Positions 32,683 to 43,375 of a stretch of 48,163 bases of DNA are shown here, piece after piece. Numbering within the stretch: the first letter of the stretch is position 1; every line of letters starts with the position of its first letter. Origin of the DNA: Rhodopseudomonas pentothenatexigens (lineage in GTDB: Bacteria > Pseudomonadota > Alphaproteobacteria > Rhizobiales > Xanthobacteraceae). The notes under the pieces were generated by a model. That model was not told the DNA's origin. It was given only the letters and a program-made list of their open reading frames with translations, and searched no databases. Location of the stretch: positions 1-48,163 of the forward strand of contig NZ_UFQQ01000033.1 of assembly GCF_900218015.1 (NCBI RefSeq). The letters are read 5' to 3'. The position numbers and the translations under genes are program-made.

Positions 32683-33750
32683 TCAGGCTGCCCGCACGAT
32701 CTCGCGGACGTGGTCGAGGGTTTCCTCGATCATGTCCGTGTCGACGTCGAGATGCGTGCAGGCGCGGATTCGTCCGTCCATCATCGCGAGCACCACGCCG
32801 CGGGCGCGCAACCCGGCCACCAACGCAGGCCCGGAGACGCCGGCTCGGTCCGGCCTGAAAAACACCAGATTGGTCTGCGGCGTCTGCACCTCGACGCCGT
32901 CGATCTGCGCCAGTCCTGAGGCGAGGCGGCGCGCGTTGGCATGATCGTCGGCGAGGCGATCGACGTGATGATCGAGCGCGTACAGGCACGCCGCGGCGAT
33001 CACGCCGGATTGCCGCATCGAACCGCCGAGCCGCTGCTTCCAGCGCCACACCTCGTCGATGAAGTCGCGCGGCCCGGCCAGCACCGCGCCGACCGGGGCG
33101 CCGAGGCCCTTGCTGAAATCGATCCACACCGAATCCCAGCCCTTCGTCATCCGCTCGGTCGAGACGCCGGTGGCGACCACCGCGTTCATCAGCCGGGCGC
33201 CGTCGATGTGGGTCCACAGTCCGGAATCCTTGCCGGCGCCGGCGACCGCATCGAGCGTGGCCTGCGGCCAGATCGTGCCGCCGCCGATATTGGCGGTCTG
33301 CTCGGCGCTGACCATCACCTGCGGCGGCTCGTAGCGGTTCTTCGGATGCAGCGCGGCGCGAAACGCGTCCAGCGAGAACTGGCCGTCGTCGCCGTCCAGC
33401 CCGGTGATCTGGAAGCCGCCGAGCGCGGCGTGCGCGCCGCCTTCGCGCGACAGGATGTGCGCGGTGCGATGCGCGATGATCTCGTCGCCGGGGCGGCAGG
33501 TCGCCAGCGTGGTGGTGACGTTGCACATCGTCCCCGAGGGGAGGAACACCGCGGCCTGTTTGCCGAGCAACGCCGCGACGCGCTCCTGCAACAGGTTGGT
33601 GGTCGGATCGTCGCCGGTCTGCTCGTCGCCGACCTCGGCGCGCGCCATCGCCTCGCGCATCGCCGGCGTCGGCCGGGTCTGGGTGTCCGACAACAGATTG
33701 ATCCGCGCCGGCGGCGCGTTCGGATCGGGCGGGGAAGGGGTGTAGGCCAT
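32683..33750 (-). CDS. Low-specificity L-threonine aldolase (beta-eliminating lyase family)
   Basis: 355 residues from the ATG at 33750; an ATG at 33765 is possible, and neither has a strong binding site. PLP fold type I enzyme cleaving L-threonine or L-allo-threonine to glycine and acetaldehyde. Visible marks are LLSDTQTRPTPAMREAMA, FLPSGTMCN, the THIDGARL motif with the PLP Asp, and the Schiff-base Lys in IDFSKGLGAPVG. Length and motifs are normal. It converges with the Gly-Arg peptide gene with a 3-base gap. Confidence 0.9.
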   Translation of the reverse strand: MAYTPSPPDPNAPPARINLLSDTQTRPTPAMREAMARAEVGDEQTGDDPTTNLLQERVAALLGKQAAVFLPSGTMCNVTTTLATCRPGDEIIAHRTAHILSREGGAHAALGGFQITGLDGDDGQFSLDAFRAALHPKNRYEPPQVMVSAEQTANIGGGTIWPQATLDAVAGAGKDSGLWTHIDGARLMNAVVATGVSTERMTKGWDSVWIDFSKGLGAPVGAVLAGPRDFIDEVWRWKQRLGGSMRQSGVIAAACLYALDHHVDRLADDHANARRLASGLAQIDGVEVQTPQTNLVFFRPDRAGVSGPALVAGLRARGVVLAMMDGRIRACTHLDVDTDMIEETLDHVREIVRAA

Positions 33751-33843
33751 ACCCGAGGCTAACATGACGGGCGCGAAGCGGAAGGTATTTGCCCGGACAC
33801 GATCAGGTCAGCGGGATGTGATCGCTACCATCCCCCCACACAC

Positions 33844-33983
33844 GTCATTCCGGGGCGGTCGCGTCAGCGAGCGAATCCGGAATCCCGCAATTGTTGGACG
33901 CTGCGTTGCCACTCACCCCGCTGAACGGTCCTTCGCTATATCCTCCAGATTCCGGGTTCGCGCTTCGCGCGCCCCGGAATGAC
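33844..33983. repeat. Bradyrhizobiaceae-type intergenic repeat, copy 2
   Basis: GTCATTCCGGGGCG at 33844 and CGCCCCGGAATGAC at 33970-33983 form perfect inverted ends around about 110 bases with further internal complementarity (GAATCCGGAATCCCGC against GATTCCGGGTTCGCG). The 350-base gap 33751-34102 contains this element and the rpsD terminator, and nothing else. Confidence 0.75.
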
Positions 33984-34012
33984 AAGAACTCTTTCGAACA
34001 CACCGCGCAAAC

Positions 34013-34039
34013 AAAAAGGCCCCGGCGAACCGGGGCCTT
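34013..34039 (-). terminator. rpsD intrinsic terminator
   Basis: Read on the minus strand, AAGGCCCCGG and CCGGGGCCTT form a 10-base stem around TTCG, followed by TTTTTGT. It lies 63 bases after the rpsD stop. Confidence 0.85.
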
Positions 34040-34102
34040 GATGCATCGGACTGAGCAGCAATCAGTACGAAGAAAGCGCTTCGCCTTGCAGCGGAGCAGC
34101 TG

Positions 34103-34720
34103 TTAGCGCGAATAGAATTCGACGATCAGGTGCGGCTCCATCTGCACCGCGAACGGCACGTCGGAGAGAGCCGGGATGCGCGCGAACTTCGCGGTCATCT
34201 TGTTGTGGTCGACTTCGATGTAGTCGGGCACGTCGCGCTCGGCGAGCTGGCTGGCTTCGAGCACGAAGGCGAGCTGCTTGGAGGCTTCCTTGACCTCGAT
34301 CACGTCGCCGACCCGCACCTTGTAGCTCGGGATGTTGACGCGCTTGCCGTTGACCTTGATGTGGCCGTGATTGATGAACTGGCGGGCCGCGAACATCGTC
34401 GACACGAACTTGGCACGGTACACCACGGCGTCGAGACGGCGCTCGAGCAGGCCGATCAGATTCTCGCCCGAGTCGCCCTTCAGACGGGTCGCCTCGACAT
34501 AGATAGCGTGGAACTGACGCTCGGAAATGTTGGCGTAGTAGCCCTTCAGCTTCTGCTTGGCGCGCAGCTGGACGCCGAAGTCGGACAGCTTGCCCTTGCG
34601 GCGCTGGCCGTGCTGGCCGGGGCCGTATTCGCGGCGGTTGACCGGGCTCTTCGGACGGCCCCAGATGTTCTGGCCCATCCGGCGGTCGATTTTATACTTG
34701 GCTTCAGCGCGCTTTGTCAT
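34103..34720 (-). CDS. rpsD: 30S ribosomal protein S4
   Basis: 205 residues, the alphaproteobacterial S4 length. Begins [21 protein letters not shown] and contains the S4 RNA-binding domain ([45 protein letters not shown]). S4 nucleates 16S rRNA assembly. Alphaproteobacterial rpsD is typically a single-gene unit outside the main ribosomal operons, as here. An AGAGGACGCG binding site precedes the ATG. Two GC-rich hairpins lie in the 203-base region upstream (34839-34886). Its usual neighbour murI is some 2.2 kb away, with other genes between. Confidence 0.97.
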   Translation of the reverse strand: MTKRAEAKYKIDRRMGQNIWGRPKSPVNRREYGPGQHGQRRKGKLSDFGVQLRAKQKLKGYYANISERQFHAIYVEATRLKGDSGENLIGLLERRLDAVVYRAKFVSTMFAARQFINHGHIKVNGKRVNIPSYKVRVGDVIEVKEASKQLAFVLEASQLAERDVPDYIEVDHNKMTAKFARIPALSDVPFAVQMEPHLIVEFYSR

Positions 34721-34838
34721 CGCGTCCTCTGGGGTTGGAGTTGTGAGGAAACGCGCCCTCCTGTGCTCGGGAAAATTCCCCAGCCGACAGGTCCGTCCTT
34801 AAAGCATAAGGGGAGGACCACGGGTCGCGAAACGCAAC

Positions 34839-34886
34839 GCGGGCCGAAACCGGCCCGCGAGCGGGGGCTTTCTAGGGGCAAAGCCC
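34839..34886 (-). promoter_or_regulatory. Two hairpins between the HicA-like pair and rpsD
   Basis: GCGGGCCG/CGGCCCGC-type stem at 34839-34858 (loop AAA) and GGGCTTT at 34865-34871 with AAAGCCC at 34880-34886. They follow the upstream minus-strand gene by 38 bases and precede rpsD by over 110. They may end the upstream transcript or form part of a leader; no T-run is present. Confidence 0.4.
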
Positions 34887-34923
34887 GGGGATGTCAATTC
34901 GGGCCGGGCAGTCGGAAGCGGGC

Positions 34924-35469
34924 TCAGGCCGCTTCGAGGGTCTGCTCGTACGCTCTCAGCCGCTGGGCGAGCGGCGCGGCCAGTGGCCGGTCGCCAGCAG
35001 CCAGCGCGGTATTGGCGAGCCGCACCGCCTCGGCTTCGACAGCGGCCTCGCGGCTCAACTTCCGCTGCGCGTAGAGCCATCGCGCCACCTTGGCCCAGTC
35101 CCATAGCGGGCTATCCGAGGTCACCCGGACGCTGGGCGCGGGGAAATCCCGGCTGCGCTGGCCCTTCGCGTATTGGGTCAGGGCTGCCCTGGTGAGACCG
35201 CAGCGCGCGGCGATGTCGGACAGATTGACCAGCGGGTCCGGTTCGATCCGCTCGACCTTGGCGCCCGCGGCCTCGACCGCGGCAACTGCCGAAGCGATCG
35301 CATCGCCCATCGACTCTGCCTCGCGCGCGAAGTCGAGCACGATGTGGCCCTTCTGGAACGCGATGGCGGCGTCGTCGCATCCGGCGTTGAAGAACCGGTC
35401 GGCGAAGTCTTCGGCCGCGGGGGAGAGACCGGAGGCAACGATACTGAATTCATAGGCCTTCACTATCAT
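34924..35469 (-). CDS. Helix-turn-helix antitoxin-like protein, partner of the HicA-like gene
   Basis: 181 residues. The N-terminal 80 residues (SIVASGLSPAAEDFADRFFNAGCDDAAIAFQKGHIVLDFAREAESMGDAIASAVAAVEAAG) form an alpha/beta HicB-like or ferredoxin-like domain; a helix-turn-helix follows (LVNLSDIAARCGLTRAALTQYAKGQRS, about 87-113) and then DFPAPSVRVTSDSPLWDWAKVARWLYAQ. The gene overlaps the end of the upstream small gene by 20 bases. The layout of small gene first, DNA-binding partner second matches a HicAB-type order. I infer an antitoxin and autorepressor; the family is not one of the named TA types that I can confirm. Confidence 0.7.
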   Translation of the reverse strand: MIVKAYEFSIVASGLSPAAEDFADRFFNAGCDDAAIAFQKGHIVLDFAREAESMGDAIASAVAAVEAAGAKVERIEPDPLVNLSDIAARCGLTRAALTQYAKGQRSRDFPAPSVRVTSDSPLWDWAKVARWLYAQRKLSREAAVEAEAVRLANTALAAGDRPLAAPLAQRLRAYEQTLEAA

Positions 35470-35704
35470 CCTCCTGCTTGGCGTGGGGACAGCGTGCGAT
35501 CTGGCGCAGCAGTTGCCGCGCATGGTTCTCCGGATTGCGCGGCGTCGACCAGATGAACAGCACACAGCCGTCGCGATCGTGATGCGGGCACAGCAATCGG
35601 CCCCACGCATGGCCGCCGACTTTGCTCCAGCTCCAGCCCAGCGCTTCGGCGTGGCTGACCGCCGCCTCGATTTCCTTGTTCGGATGGGACGGCCGCTTTG
35701 CCAT
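35450..35704 (-). CDS. HicA-like small protein, putative toxin
   Basis: 84 residues. The stretch KEIEAAVSHAEALGWSWSKVGGHAWGRLLCPHH resembles the HicA mRNA interferase fold, a small dsRNA-binding domain with a catalytic His after a Gly (here GGHAWG, about residue 31), then VLFIWSTPRNPENHARQLLRQIARCPH, where HicA has the P-x-x-x helix. It is a little longer than HicA (about 60-70) and has Cys/His pairs (CPHHDRDGC, CPH) that could hold Zn. It is the first gene of a two-gene unit with a 20-bp palindrome 22 bases before its ATG. Toxin activity is inference from size, layout and operator. Confidence 0.7.
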   Translation of the reverse strand: MAKRPSHPNKEIEAAVSHAEALGWSWSKVGGHAWGRLLCPHHDRDGCVLFIWSTPRNPENHARQLLRQIARCPHAKQEDDSEGL

Positions 35705-35725
35705 CCTGACGCCCGTGCTGGACGG

Positions 35726-35745
35726 CTGTTAACATATGTCAACAG
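35726..35745. promoter_or_regulatory. Palindromic operator of the HicA-like pair
   Basis: CTGTTAACATATGTCAACAG is symmetric at all but one base pair, with a perfect ACATATGT core. It sits in the 51-base gap between the putative toxin gene and the acyltransferase gene that lies upstream on the same strand. Its size, symmetry and AT-richness fit binding by a dimeric helix-turn-helix repressor, most simply the antitoxin-like protein encoded in the pair. Confidence 0.6.
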
Positions 35746-35755
35746 GCTTGCGAAT

Positions 35756-36532
35756 TCAAGGCCCGGCTGCGGTCCGGAGCGCCCGGGCTGGGCGGTCCAG
35801 GCGCTCGATCTCAGCCGCGATCGTGGTGTTCAGCACCTGTTCCAGCCGGGTCGTCAGCCGCGCGATCGGGGCAGCGTCGATCACCCGGTGGTCGAACCGG
35901 ACGATCACCTCCAGGCGGCCGTCGTCGGCGAGTCGGCCGTAGCTCAGGATGTAGGGACCGGGGCTGACCGGGTAGAGGTCGCCGGGACCGAAGGCCGACA
36001 CCGAGGACAGCCCAAAGCTGCCGAAGAAGTTCGCCCGCGGCCGGTCCAGCGACATCCCGGCCCACCAGGCGATCCGCCGCAGCGGCCATGGCATCCGGCT
36101 GATCCGCAGCAGCTTGCGGAACATCGGCACGCTGTCGATCGGCGCGGTGCTGGCGCTGCGGATGATCGCATCGACCTCGGGCAGCGGTAGCGTGTCGGCA
36201 GCAGTCACCTTCTGCATCAGCACGCAGTCTTCGCCGTCGATGCGGCGGGCGACCGCGATCATGCCGACGCTCTTCGGCACCTCGAAGAAGTGCGGCCACG
36301 GGAAGTCGATATACAGCGTGCGCAGCAGCGGCTCGTCGCGGGCCACCAGGCTGAACGCCTTGGCGAAGATCGCAGCGAAGCCGGGCGGCGACGCCGCCGC
36401 GGCCCGTGCCCGCGCCAGCGGGCCGAGATGTAAGGTGCGGCGATAGCTGATCAGCGGCACGCCCTGCGAGGCGCGCATCAGATCCACGATCAACCTTCGC
36501 GGTGCCGAGATCCGGCGAGTTTTGCCCCGCAT
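35756..36532 (-). CDS. Stand-alone 2-oxoacid dehydrogenase acyltransferase-type (CAT-fold) protein
   Basis: 258 residues with the catalytic-domain signature of E2/chloramphenicol acetyltransferase folds: VIVRFDHRVIDAAPIARL, where HRVID is the HxxxD active site; canonical E2 has Gly after the Asp, here Ala. No lipoyl or E1/E3-binding domain is present, so it is not an ordinary dehydrogenase E2. The substrate acyl group is unknown. The ATG at 36532-36530 overlaps the stop of the cupin gene as TAATG, giving translational coupling. Confidence 0.75.
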   Translation of the reverse strand: MRGKTRRISAPRRLIVDLMRASQGVPLISYRRTLHLGPLARARAAAASPPGFAAIFAKAFSLVARDEPLLRTLYIDFPWPHFFEVPKSVGMIAVARRIDGEDCVLMQKVTAADTLPLPEVDAIIRSASTAPIDSVPMFRKLLRISRMPWPLRRIAWWAGMSLDRPRANFFGSFGLSSVSAFGPGDLYPVSPGPYILSYGRLADDGRLEVIVRFDHRVIDAAPIARLTTRLEQVLNTTIAAEIERLDRPARALRTAAGP

Positions 36533-36927
36533 TACTTCGCGGGCGTCGCCAGCGGCTTGGTCTTGTCGACCACCCACACCGCCATCACCTTGGCGCCCTT
36601 GTCGCCGTGCACCTTGGCATCGTGCACCACGCCGGCCGGGATGACGTAGGAGTCGCCGGCCTTGAGGTGCTTGTCGGGTTCACCGTCGACGCTCATCACC
36701 GCTTCGCCCTCGAGCAGATAGCCGGTCTCGATGCCGGGATGGGTGTGGCGTCCGATGCTGCCGCCCGGCGGCAGCTCGGCGAGCCCGCTGACGGTGACGT
36801 AACCGTCGGGGAATTCGACTTTCTGCAGCGGCGTGCGTTTGATGCCGCTCTGCTGCGCGACGGCGGCGCCGCAGGCGGCGACCAGCGCGCACGCGACCAG
36901 GATGTGACGCGAGAATCTGATTGTCAT
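36532..36927 (-). CDS. Secreted cupin-domain protein
   Basis: 131 residues. A signal peptide (MTIRFSRHILVACALVAACGAAVAQ) and then a single cupin barrel: GGSIGRHTHPGIETGYLLEGEAVM carries the metal-binding H-x-H and the E, and GDSYVIPAGVVHDAKVHGDKGAKVMAVWVVDKT carries the second motif His. Small periplasmic cupins of this kind are common in Proteobacteria; ligand unknown. A good binding site (GGAGCCC) precedes the ATG. It lies 52 bases downstream of murI on the same strand. Confidence 0.85.
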   Translation of the reverse strand: MTIRFSRHILVACALVAACGAAVAQQSGIKRTPLQKVEFPDGYVTVSGLAELPPGGSIGRHTHPGIETGYLLEGEAVMSVDGEPDKHLKAGDSYVIPAGVVHDAKVHGDKGAKVMAVWVVDKTKPLATPAK

Positions 36928-36979
36928 TTGGGCTCCTCCGGCGCCGAAACTAGCAGCGTCGTCGCAGGCGGAAAAGCGC

Positions 36980-37774
36980 TCAGGCCGGAACCCGGCCGCC
37001 GAAGTAAGGCGCCAGCGCCGCGCACGCGCGCGGATGTCGTCCGGAGGTGAAGATCATCGTCGCCCCGGGGGCATCGGCATGGCCGGTGGCGGGCCCGAGC
37101 AAGGTGACGACGCGGCGGGCGATCGCGGGCGCCGGATCGATCCAGTCGACCGGCCAGGGGGCGAGGCGAACCAGCCGATCGAGCAGCAGAGGATAATGCG
37201 TGCAGGCCAGCACCACCGCATCGGTGCGGCCGCGTTTGGCGTCGGCTTCGACAAAGCACGGCGCGATCTCGGCGCGAATCGCCGCGTCGGTCACCTCGCC
37301 GCCGCCGAGCGCGGTTTCAGCCAGCGTGGCGAGCCGCACCGAGCCGACCAGCGACACCTCGCAGCCCTGGGCAAAATCGCGGATCAGCGCCCGGGTATAT
37401 TCGAGCCGCACCGTCGCACTGGTGCCGAGCACCGAGACCCGCTTGCTGTGCGATCCGGCGCAGGCCGGCTTGATCGCCGGCACGGTGCCGACGAACGGCA
37501 CCCGGTAGTTCGCCCGCAGCGGCGCCAGCGTCATGGTCGAGGCGGTGTTGCAGGCGATCACGACGAGGTCCGGCGCGTGCGCGGCGATCAACTCGCCCAT
37601 CAGCGGCACGACGCGGCCGATCACCGCTTCTTCGCTGCGCTGGCCGTAGGGAAAGAACGCGTCGTCGCCGACATAGACGTAGCGGGCGTCGGGGCGGGCC
37701 CGGACCACTTCGCGCAGCACGGTCAGGCCGCCGAGGCCCGAATCGAACACCAGGATTGTAGGGAGCGAGGTCAC
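36980..37774 (-). CDS. murI: Glutamate racemase
   Basis: 264 residues from a GTG start with AAGGTCG upstream. Interconverts L- and D-glutamate for peptidoglycan. The two catalytic Cys sit in ACNTAST (about residue 75) and [10 protein letters not shown] (about 190), and [10 protein letters not shown] and YPYGQ-type [10 protein letters not shown] segments are present. All key residues are there. It lies in the rpsD region, a common alphaproteobacterial neighbourhood. Confidence 0.95.
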   Translation of the reverse strand: MTSLPTILVFDSGLGGLTVLREVVRARPDARYVYVGDDAFFPYGQRSEEAVIGRVVPLMGELIAAHAPDLVVIACNTASTMTLAPLRANYRVPFVGTVPAIKPACAGSHSKRVSVLGTSATVRLEYTRALIRDFAQGCEVSLVGSVRLATLAETALGGGEVTDAAIRAEIAPCFVEADAKRGRTDAVVLACTHYPLLLDRLVRLAPWPVDWIDPAPAIARRVVTLLGPATGHADAPGATMIFTSGRHPRACAALAPYFGGRVPA

Positions 37775-37856
37775 GCGGCGACCTTACCCGATCTTGGTTA
37801 GCTTTCGGTTGTGTTTGCCGCGACGCTGACCTGCGGAGGCAGCAAGGCCGCGCCGG

Positions 37857-38345
37857 TCAGTGGCTGTCGGCGACCTCGGTCGGCGGCACCTTCCGCTTCA
37901 CGCGCTTGATCGTGCCGGAGAACGTGAACAGCGGCCGCTCGCCGCTCTTCAGAATCCCGCGGACGAAGATCAGCGACTTGCCGGCCCGGGTAACCTCGCC
38001 GGTCGCCTCGATCAGCTCGCCCTCGAATGCCGCGTCGAGGAATTCGGCGCCGAACGCCACCGTCACGCCCGGTCCCTGCAACTCGCGGACGGCGATTGCG
38101 AACAGGCAGTAGTCCGCGAAGGTCATGAAGCAGCCGCCGTGCACCGCCTTCATGCCGTTGAGGTGCTTCTTCTCGACCCGGAAGGCGCAGCGCACGCGGC
38201 CGTCGTCGTCGATCCGGTGCCAGAACGGGCCGTTATGGGATTCGAACGTGTCGCGGCTCCAGGTCCGCCAGCCGGCAAATTCGCCTTCGGTTGCAATCAG
38301 GAGGTCCGGGCGACCTGGGTGGATCGGTTCGGCGGTGGGCTGCAA
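37857..38345 (-). CDS. PaaI-type hotdog thioesterase
   Basis: 162 residues. The central hotdog helix reads [24 protein letters not shown], with the HGG of the 4-hydroxybenzoyl-CoA/PaaI thioesterase group, followed by [25 protein letters not shown]. It hydrolyses an acyl-CoA; substrate unknown. The longest frame starts with TTG at 38345, well placed behind AAAGGAT, and no ATG is available upstream of the domain. Its promoter region is shared with the divergent trpB2 gene. Confidence 0.85.
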   Translation of the reverse strand: MQPTAEPIHPGRPDLLIATEGEFAGWRTWSRDTFESHNGPFWHRIDDDGRVRCAFRVEKKHLNGMKAVHGGCFMTFADYCLFAIAVRELQGPGVTVAFGAEFLDAAFEGELIEATGEVTRAGKSLIFVRGILKSGERPLFTFSGTIKRVKRKVPPTEVADSH

Positions 38346-38499
38346 GGGGTGTTATCCTTTGGTCTATCGTTTGGTCCATAAAACTGATGCCGCGCTGCAA
38401 TGCAAATCCACAAATCTAATTGACACTGCGCAATTGGCAGGCAGGTCGCCGCTGTATACCCTCCCGGGCCGCAAAACCGGCCGCGTGAGGGAGAATAGA

Positions 38500-39864
38500 A
38501 TGAGCGACCAGATCAAGTATGTGCTGGACGAGGAGAACATCCCGAAGTCCTGGTACAATCTCAACGCCGACTTCCCGACGCCGATGCCGCCGGTGCTGCA
38601 CCCGGGCACGCATCAGCCGGTCGGCCCGAGCGATCTGGAGCCGCTGTTTCCGATGGAGCTGATCCTCCAGGAGGTGGCGACCGAGCGCTACATCGAGATT
38701 CCCGAGCCGGTGCGCGACGTGTTCCGGATGTGGCGGCCGGCGCCGCTGATCCGCGCGCGGCGGCTGGAGCAGGCGCTCGGAACCCCGGCCAAGATCTACT
38801 TCAAATACGAAGGCGTCTCGCCGGCCGGTTCGCACAAGCCGAACACCGCGGTGCCGCAGGCCTGGTACAACAAGCAAGCCGGCATCAAGAAGCTGTCGAC
38901 CGAGACCGGCGCCGGGCAGTGGGGCAGTTCGCTGGCGTTCGCCGGCTCGCTGTTCGGGCTGGAAGTGCTCGTCTTCCAGGTCCGCGTGTCGTACGATCAA
39001 AAACCGTATCGCCGCGCGCTGATGGAGACCTACGGCGCCCGCTGCATCGCGTCGCCGTCGAACGAGACCGATTGCGGCCGCGCCATCCTGGAGAAGACTC
39101 CGAACAGCCCCGGCTCGCTCGGCATCGCGATTTCCGAAGCGGTCGAAGTCGCGGCGAAGAATCCGGACATCAAATACGCGCTCGGCTCGGTGCTCAACCA
39201 CGTGATGCTGCACCAGACCATCATCGGCCAGGAAGCCATCGCGCAATGCGAGATGGCGGGCGACGATCCCGACGTGATCATCGGCTGCGCCGGCGGCGGC
39301 TCGAACTTCGCGGGCCTCGCTTTTCCGTTCCTCGGCCTGCAGCTGCGCGGCGGCCGCAAGCGGCGCATCATCGCGGTCGAGCCGGCGGCGTGCCCGACGT
39401 TGACCCGCGGCACCTACGCGTATGATTTCGGCGACACCGCGCATCTCACCCCGCTGGTGAAGATGCACACGCTCGGCTCGACCTTCATGCCGCCGGGCTT
39501 CCACGCCGGCGGCCTGCGCTATCACGGCATGAGCGGGATGGTGTCGCACGCCTACGAGCTCGGCCTGATCGAAGCCCGCGCCTATCAGCAGGTCGGCTGC
39601 TTCGAAGCCGGCGTGCAGTTCGCCCGCACCGAAGGCATCGTGCCGGCGCCGGAATCGACCCACGCGGTGCGCTGCGCGATCGACGAGGCGCTGCGCTGCA
39701 AGGAGGAGGGCAAGTCGGAGACGATCCTGTTCAACCTCTCCGGCCACGGCCATTTCGACATGCAGGCCTACATCAACTACTTCGAAGGCAAGCTGGTCGA
39801 TCAGGACTACGACGAAGCCGACCTCGCCACCGCGCTGGCGGGCTTGCCGGCGGTCGCGGCCTGA
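38500..39864 (+). CDS. Tryptophan synthase beta chain-like protein (TrpB2 type)
   Basis: 454 residues, about 50 longer than TrpB1. PLP-enzyme with Schiff-base Lys113 in [14 protein letters not shown], the TrpB2 version of the motif, [13 protein letters not shown], and the PLP phosphate loop [11 protein letters not shown]. TrpB2 often does not pair with TrpA and can make Trp from indole plus Ser (or phosphoserine). No trpA or other trp gene is nearby, consistent with a TrpB2 salvage role. GAGGGAGAA precedes the ATG. The 154-base promoter region shows no clear leader peptide or T-box. Confidence 0.93.
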   Translation: MSDQIKYVLDEENIPKSWYNLNADFPTPMPPVLHPGTHQPVGPSDLEPLFPMELILQEVATERYIEIPEPVRDVFRMWRPAPLIRARRLEQALGTPAKIYFKYEGVSPAGSHKPNTAVPQAWYNKQAGIKKLSTETGAGQWGSSLAFAGSLFGLEVLVFQVRVSYDQKPYRRALMETYGARCIASPSNETDCGRAILEKTPNSPGSLGIAISEAVEVAAKNPDIKYALGSVLNHVMLHQTIIGQEAIAQCEMAGDDPDVIIGCAGGGSNFAGLAFPFLGLQLRGGRKRRIIAVEPAACPTLTRGTYAYDFGDTAHLTPLVKMHTLGSTFMPPGFHAGGLRYHGMSGMVSHAYELGLIEARAYQQVGCFEAGVQFARTEGIVPAPESTHAVRCAIDEALRCKEEGKSETILFNLSGHGHFDMQAYINYFEGKLVDQDYDEADLATALAGLPAVAA

Positions 39865-39906
39865 GCAGCACGGGCGTCCCCCTCGGACGCCCCATCCAAG
39901 AACGAC

Positions 39907-39991
39907 GTCATGCCCGGGCTTGACCCGGGCATCCACGTGTTCGGCCACGGTGCCCGCGGTCGTGGATGGCCGGGACGAGCCCGGCCATGAC
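39907..39991. repeat. Palindromic intergenic repeat of a second family
   Basis: GTCATGCCCGGGCTTGACCC at 39907 and CGAGCCCGGCCATGAC at 39976-39991 form inverted ends; inner stems GCCCGGGC...GCCCGGGC and CGTGGATGGCC add symmetry. This type (GTCATGGCCGGG / GCCCGGCATCCACG) is a dispersed intergenic repeat of Bradyrhizobiaceae. It occupies much of the 286-base gap before purL; the rest holds nothing clear. Confidence 0.7.
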
Positions 39992-40150
39992 GGATCGGGC
40001 AAGATCCTTCGCCAGATCAACGGGTTCGCAGCGATCGCCGGCCCCGAGCGCCATCCCCAGGCGCGCAGAAAAGCCTTTCCCCTTTGGGCCGATCTTTCTA
40101 CATAACAGCCATCGCGCCGGCCCCTCCGGCGTGCCGAGGAATGCTGCCCT

Positions 40151-42361
<2,211 letters not shown>

Positions 42362-42374
42362 CCGCAGTCGCCGT

Positions 42375-42415
42375 GTCATTCCGGGGCGCTCGCGCTCCGC
42401 GCGCCCCGGAATGAC
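42375..42415. repeat. Bradyrhizobiaceae-type intergenic repeat, copy 3 (minimal hairpin form)
   Basis: GTCATTCCGGGGCGC at 42375-42389 and its exact complement at 42401-42415, with an 11-base loop. It is 13 bases after purL, and A-rich sequence follows. It is a compact version of the element at 33844 and may serve as the purL terminator. Confidence 0.75.
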
Positions 42416-42452
42416 AAAAGAGAGAGAACATGTGGCCGAGCGGCACGGGCGA

Positions 42453-43121
42453 TTACTTCTGGTGCTCCCCGCGTTTCCAGCTCGCCAGAACGGCGTCGAT
42501 CACCATGCCGATCATCGGCTCGGTCTTCGTCCAAGCCATCGTCCGGGTGGCGTGGGGAAACCAGATCATGCCGTGGACAGCGGCGATCAGGCAATCCACC
42601 GCCGCCTTGGGGTCGACTTCGGATCGCGTGTGCTCCTGAAGAAACGCGCCGACGGCGCGCTCGAACACCGCATAGGCGCGCACCACCACGGCCGAACGGC
42701 CGAACGCAACGCCATCGCCGCTCTGCACGATCTGCATCGACGGCGCCAGCGCGAACAGCGTCTCGAAGTGTTCGAAATGATCGAGCCAGTAACGCATCGC
42801 GCCGAGCAACAATTTTCGCAGGCGCAGTTCGCTGTCCGATTCCGCTTCAGCGACGCGTTCCAGTGCGACTGTCGCTTCGAGCATGTCCTGTTCGCGGATT
42901 GCGAACAGCAGGTCGCGATGATCCGAGAAGTACTGATAGATCGTGCCTGGTGAGTAACCGGCGGCCGCCGCCACGGCACGTAACGAGTACGCTTCCGAGT
43001 TTTTGTTCGCGAGCAACTTTCGACCGGCGGCGACGAACGCAGCGCGGACCCGAGCCTTGGCTTCGGCTGATGTGGCGCGGCTGCGGACGGCGCCGCGAGC
43101 CGGGGGAGACCTTCTGAGCAT
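42453..43121 (-). CDS. TetR family transcriptional regulator
   Basis: 222 residues. The N-terminal helix-turn-helix reads SLRAVAAAAGYSPGTIYQYFSDHRDLLFAI (about residues 46-75). The C-terminal ligand domain (about 85-215) is alpha-helical and ends in a KRGEHQK tail. The first ATG (43121) has TAGGATCG in front. The divergent gene at 43376 encodes a binding protein and then P450, with a perfect palindrome in the 254-base gap, so repression of both directions is likely. The inducer is probably the same molecule that the binding protein handles. Confidence 0.88.
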   Translation of the reverse strand: MLRRSPPARGAVRSRATSAEAKARVRAAFVAAGRKLLANKNSEAYSLRAVAAAAGYSPGTIYQYFSDHRDLLFAIREQDMLEATVALERVAEAESDSELRLRKLLLGAMRYWLDHFEHFETLFALAPSMQIVQSGDGVAFGRSAVVVRAYAVFERAVGAFLQEHTRSEVDPKAAVDCLIAAVHGMIWFPHATRTMAWTKTEPMIGMVIDAVLASWKRGEHQK

Positions 43122-43176
43122 GCGCGATCCTATCGCGTTCGGCCGACGAAATCGCCTCCAGTGAAACTCACTTGCA

Positions 43177-43196
43177 TAATTGAACACGTTCAATTA
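43177..43196. promoter_or_regulatory. Palindromic TetR-type operator
   Basis: TAATTGAACACGTTCAATTA, arms TAATTGAAC/GTTCAATTA of 9 bases around a 2-base centre, 55 bases before the tetR start and about 180 before the binding-protein ATG. The spacing and length are typical of TetR operators. Confidence 0.75.
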
Positions 43197-43375
43197 CTGT
43201 CGATCCAAGTCCGAAAACGGACAGATGCGTTCAGCATCAAGATCAGGGAGGCTTGATTGATGGCGCTCATCTTCGATTCCCTTCATCGACATCTTCGTCA
43301 CTCGACCGCGCGGTCGGGCGGGACGTATGCCGCCACGACAGCTCGCTCCGGCGCATTCCGCGCGGGGCGGCGGGC

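Noticed and set aside
38420-38460. TTGACA and TATACC as a sigma-70 promoter for trpB2
   Set aside because: The spacing is 29 bases, well outside the 16-19 range.
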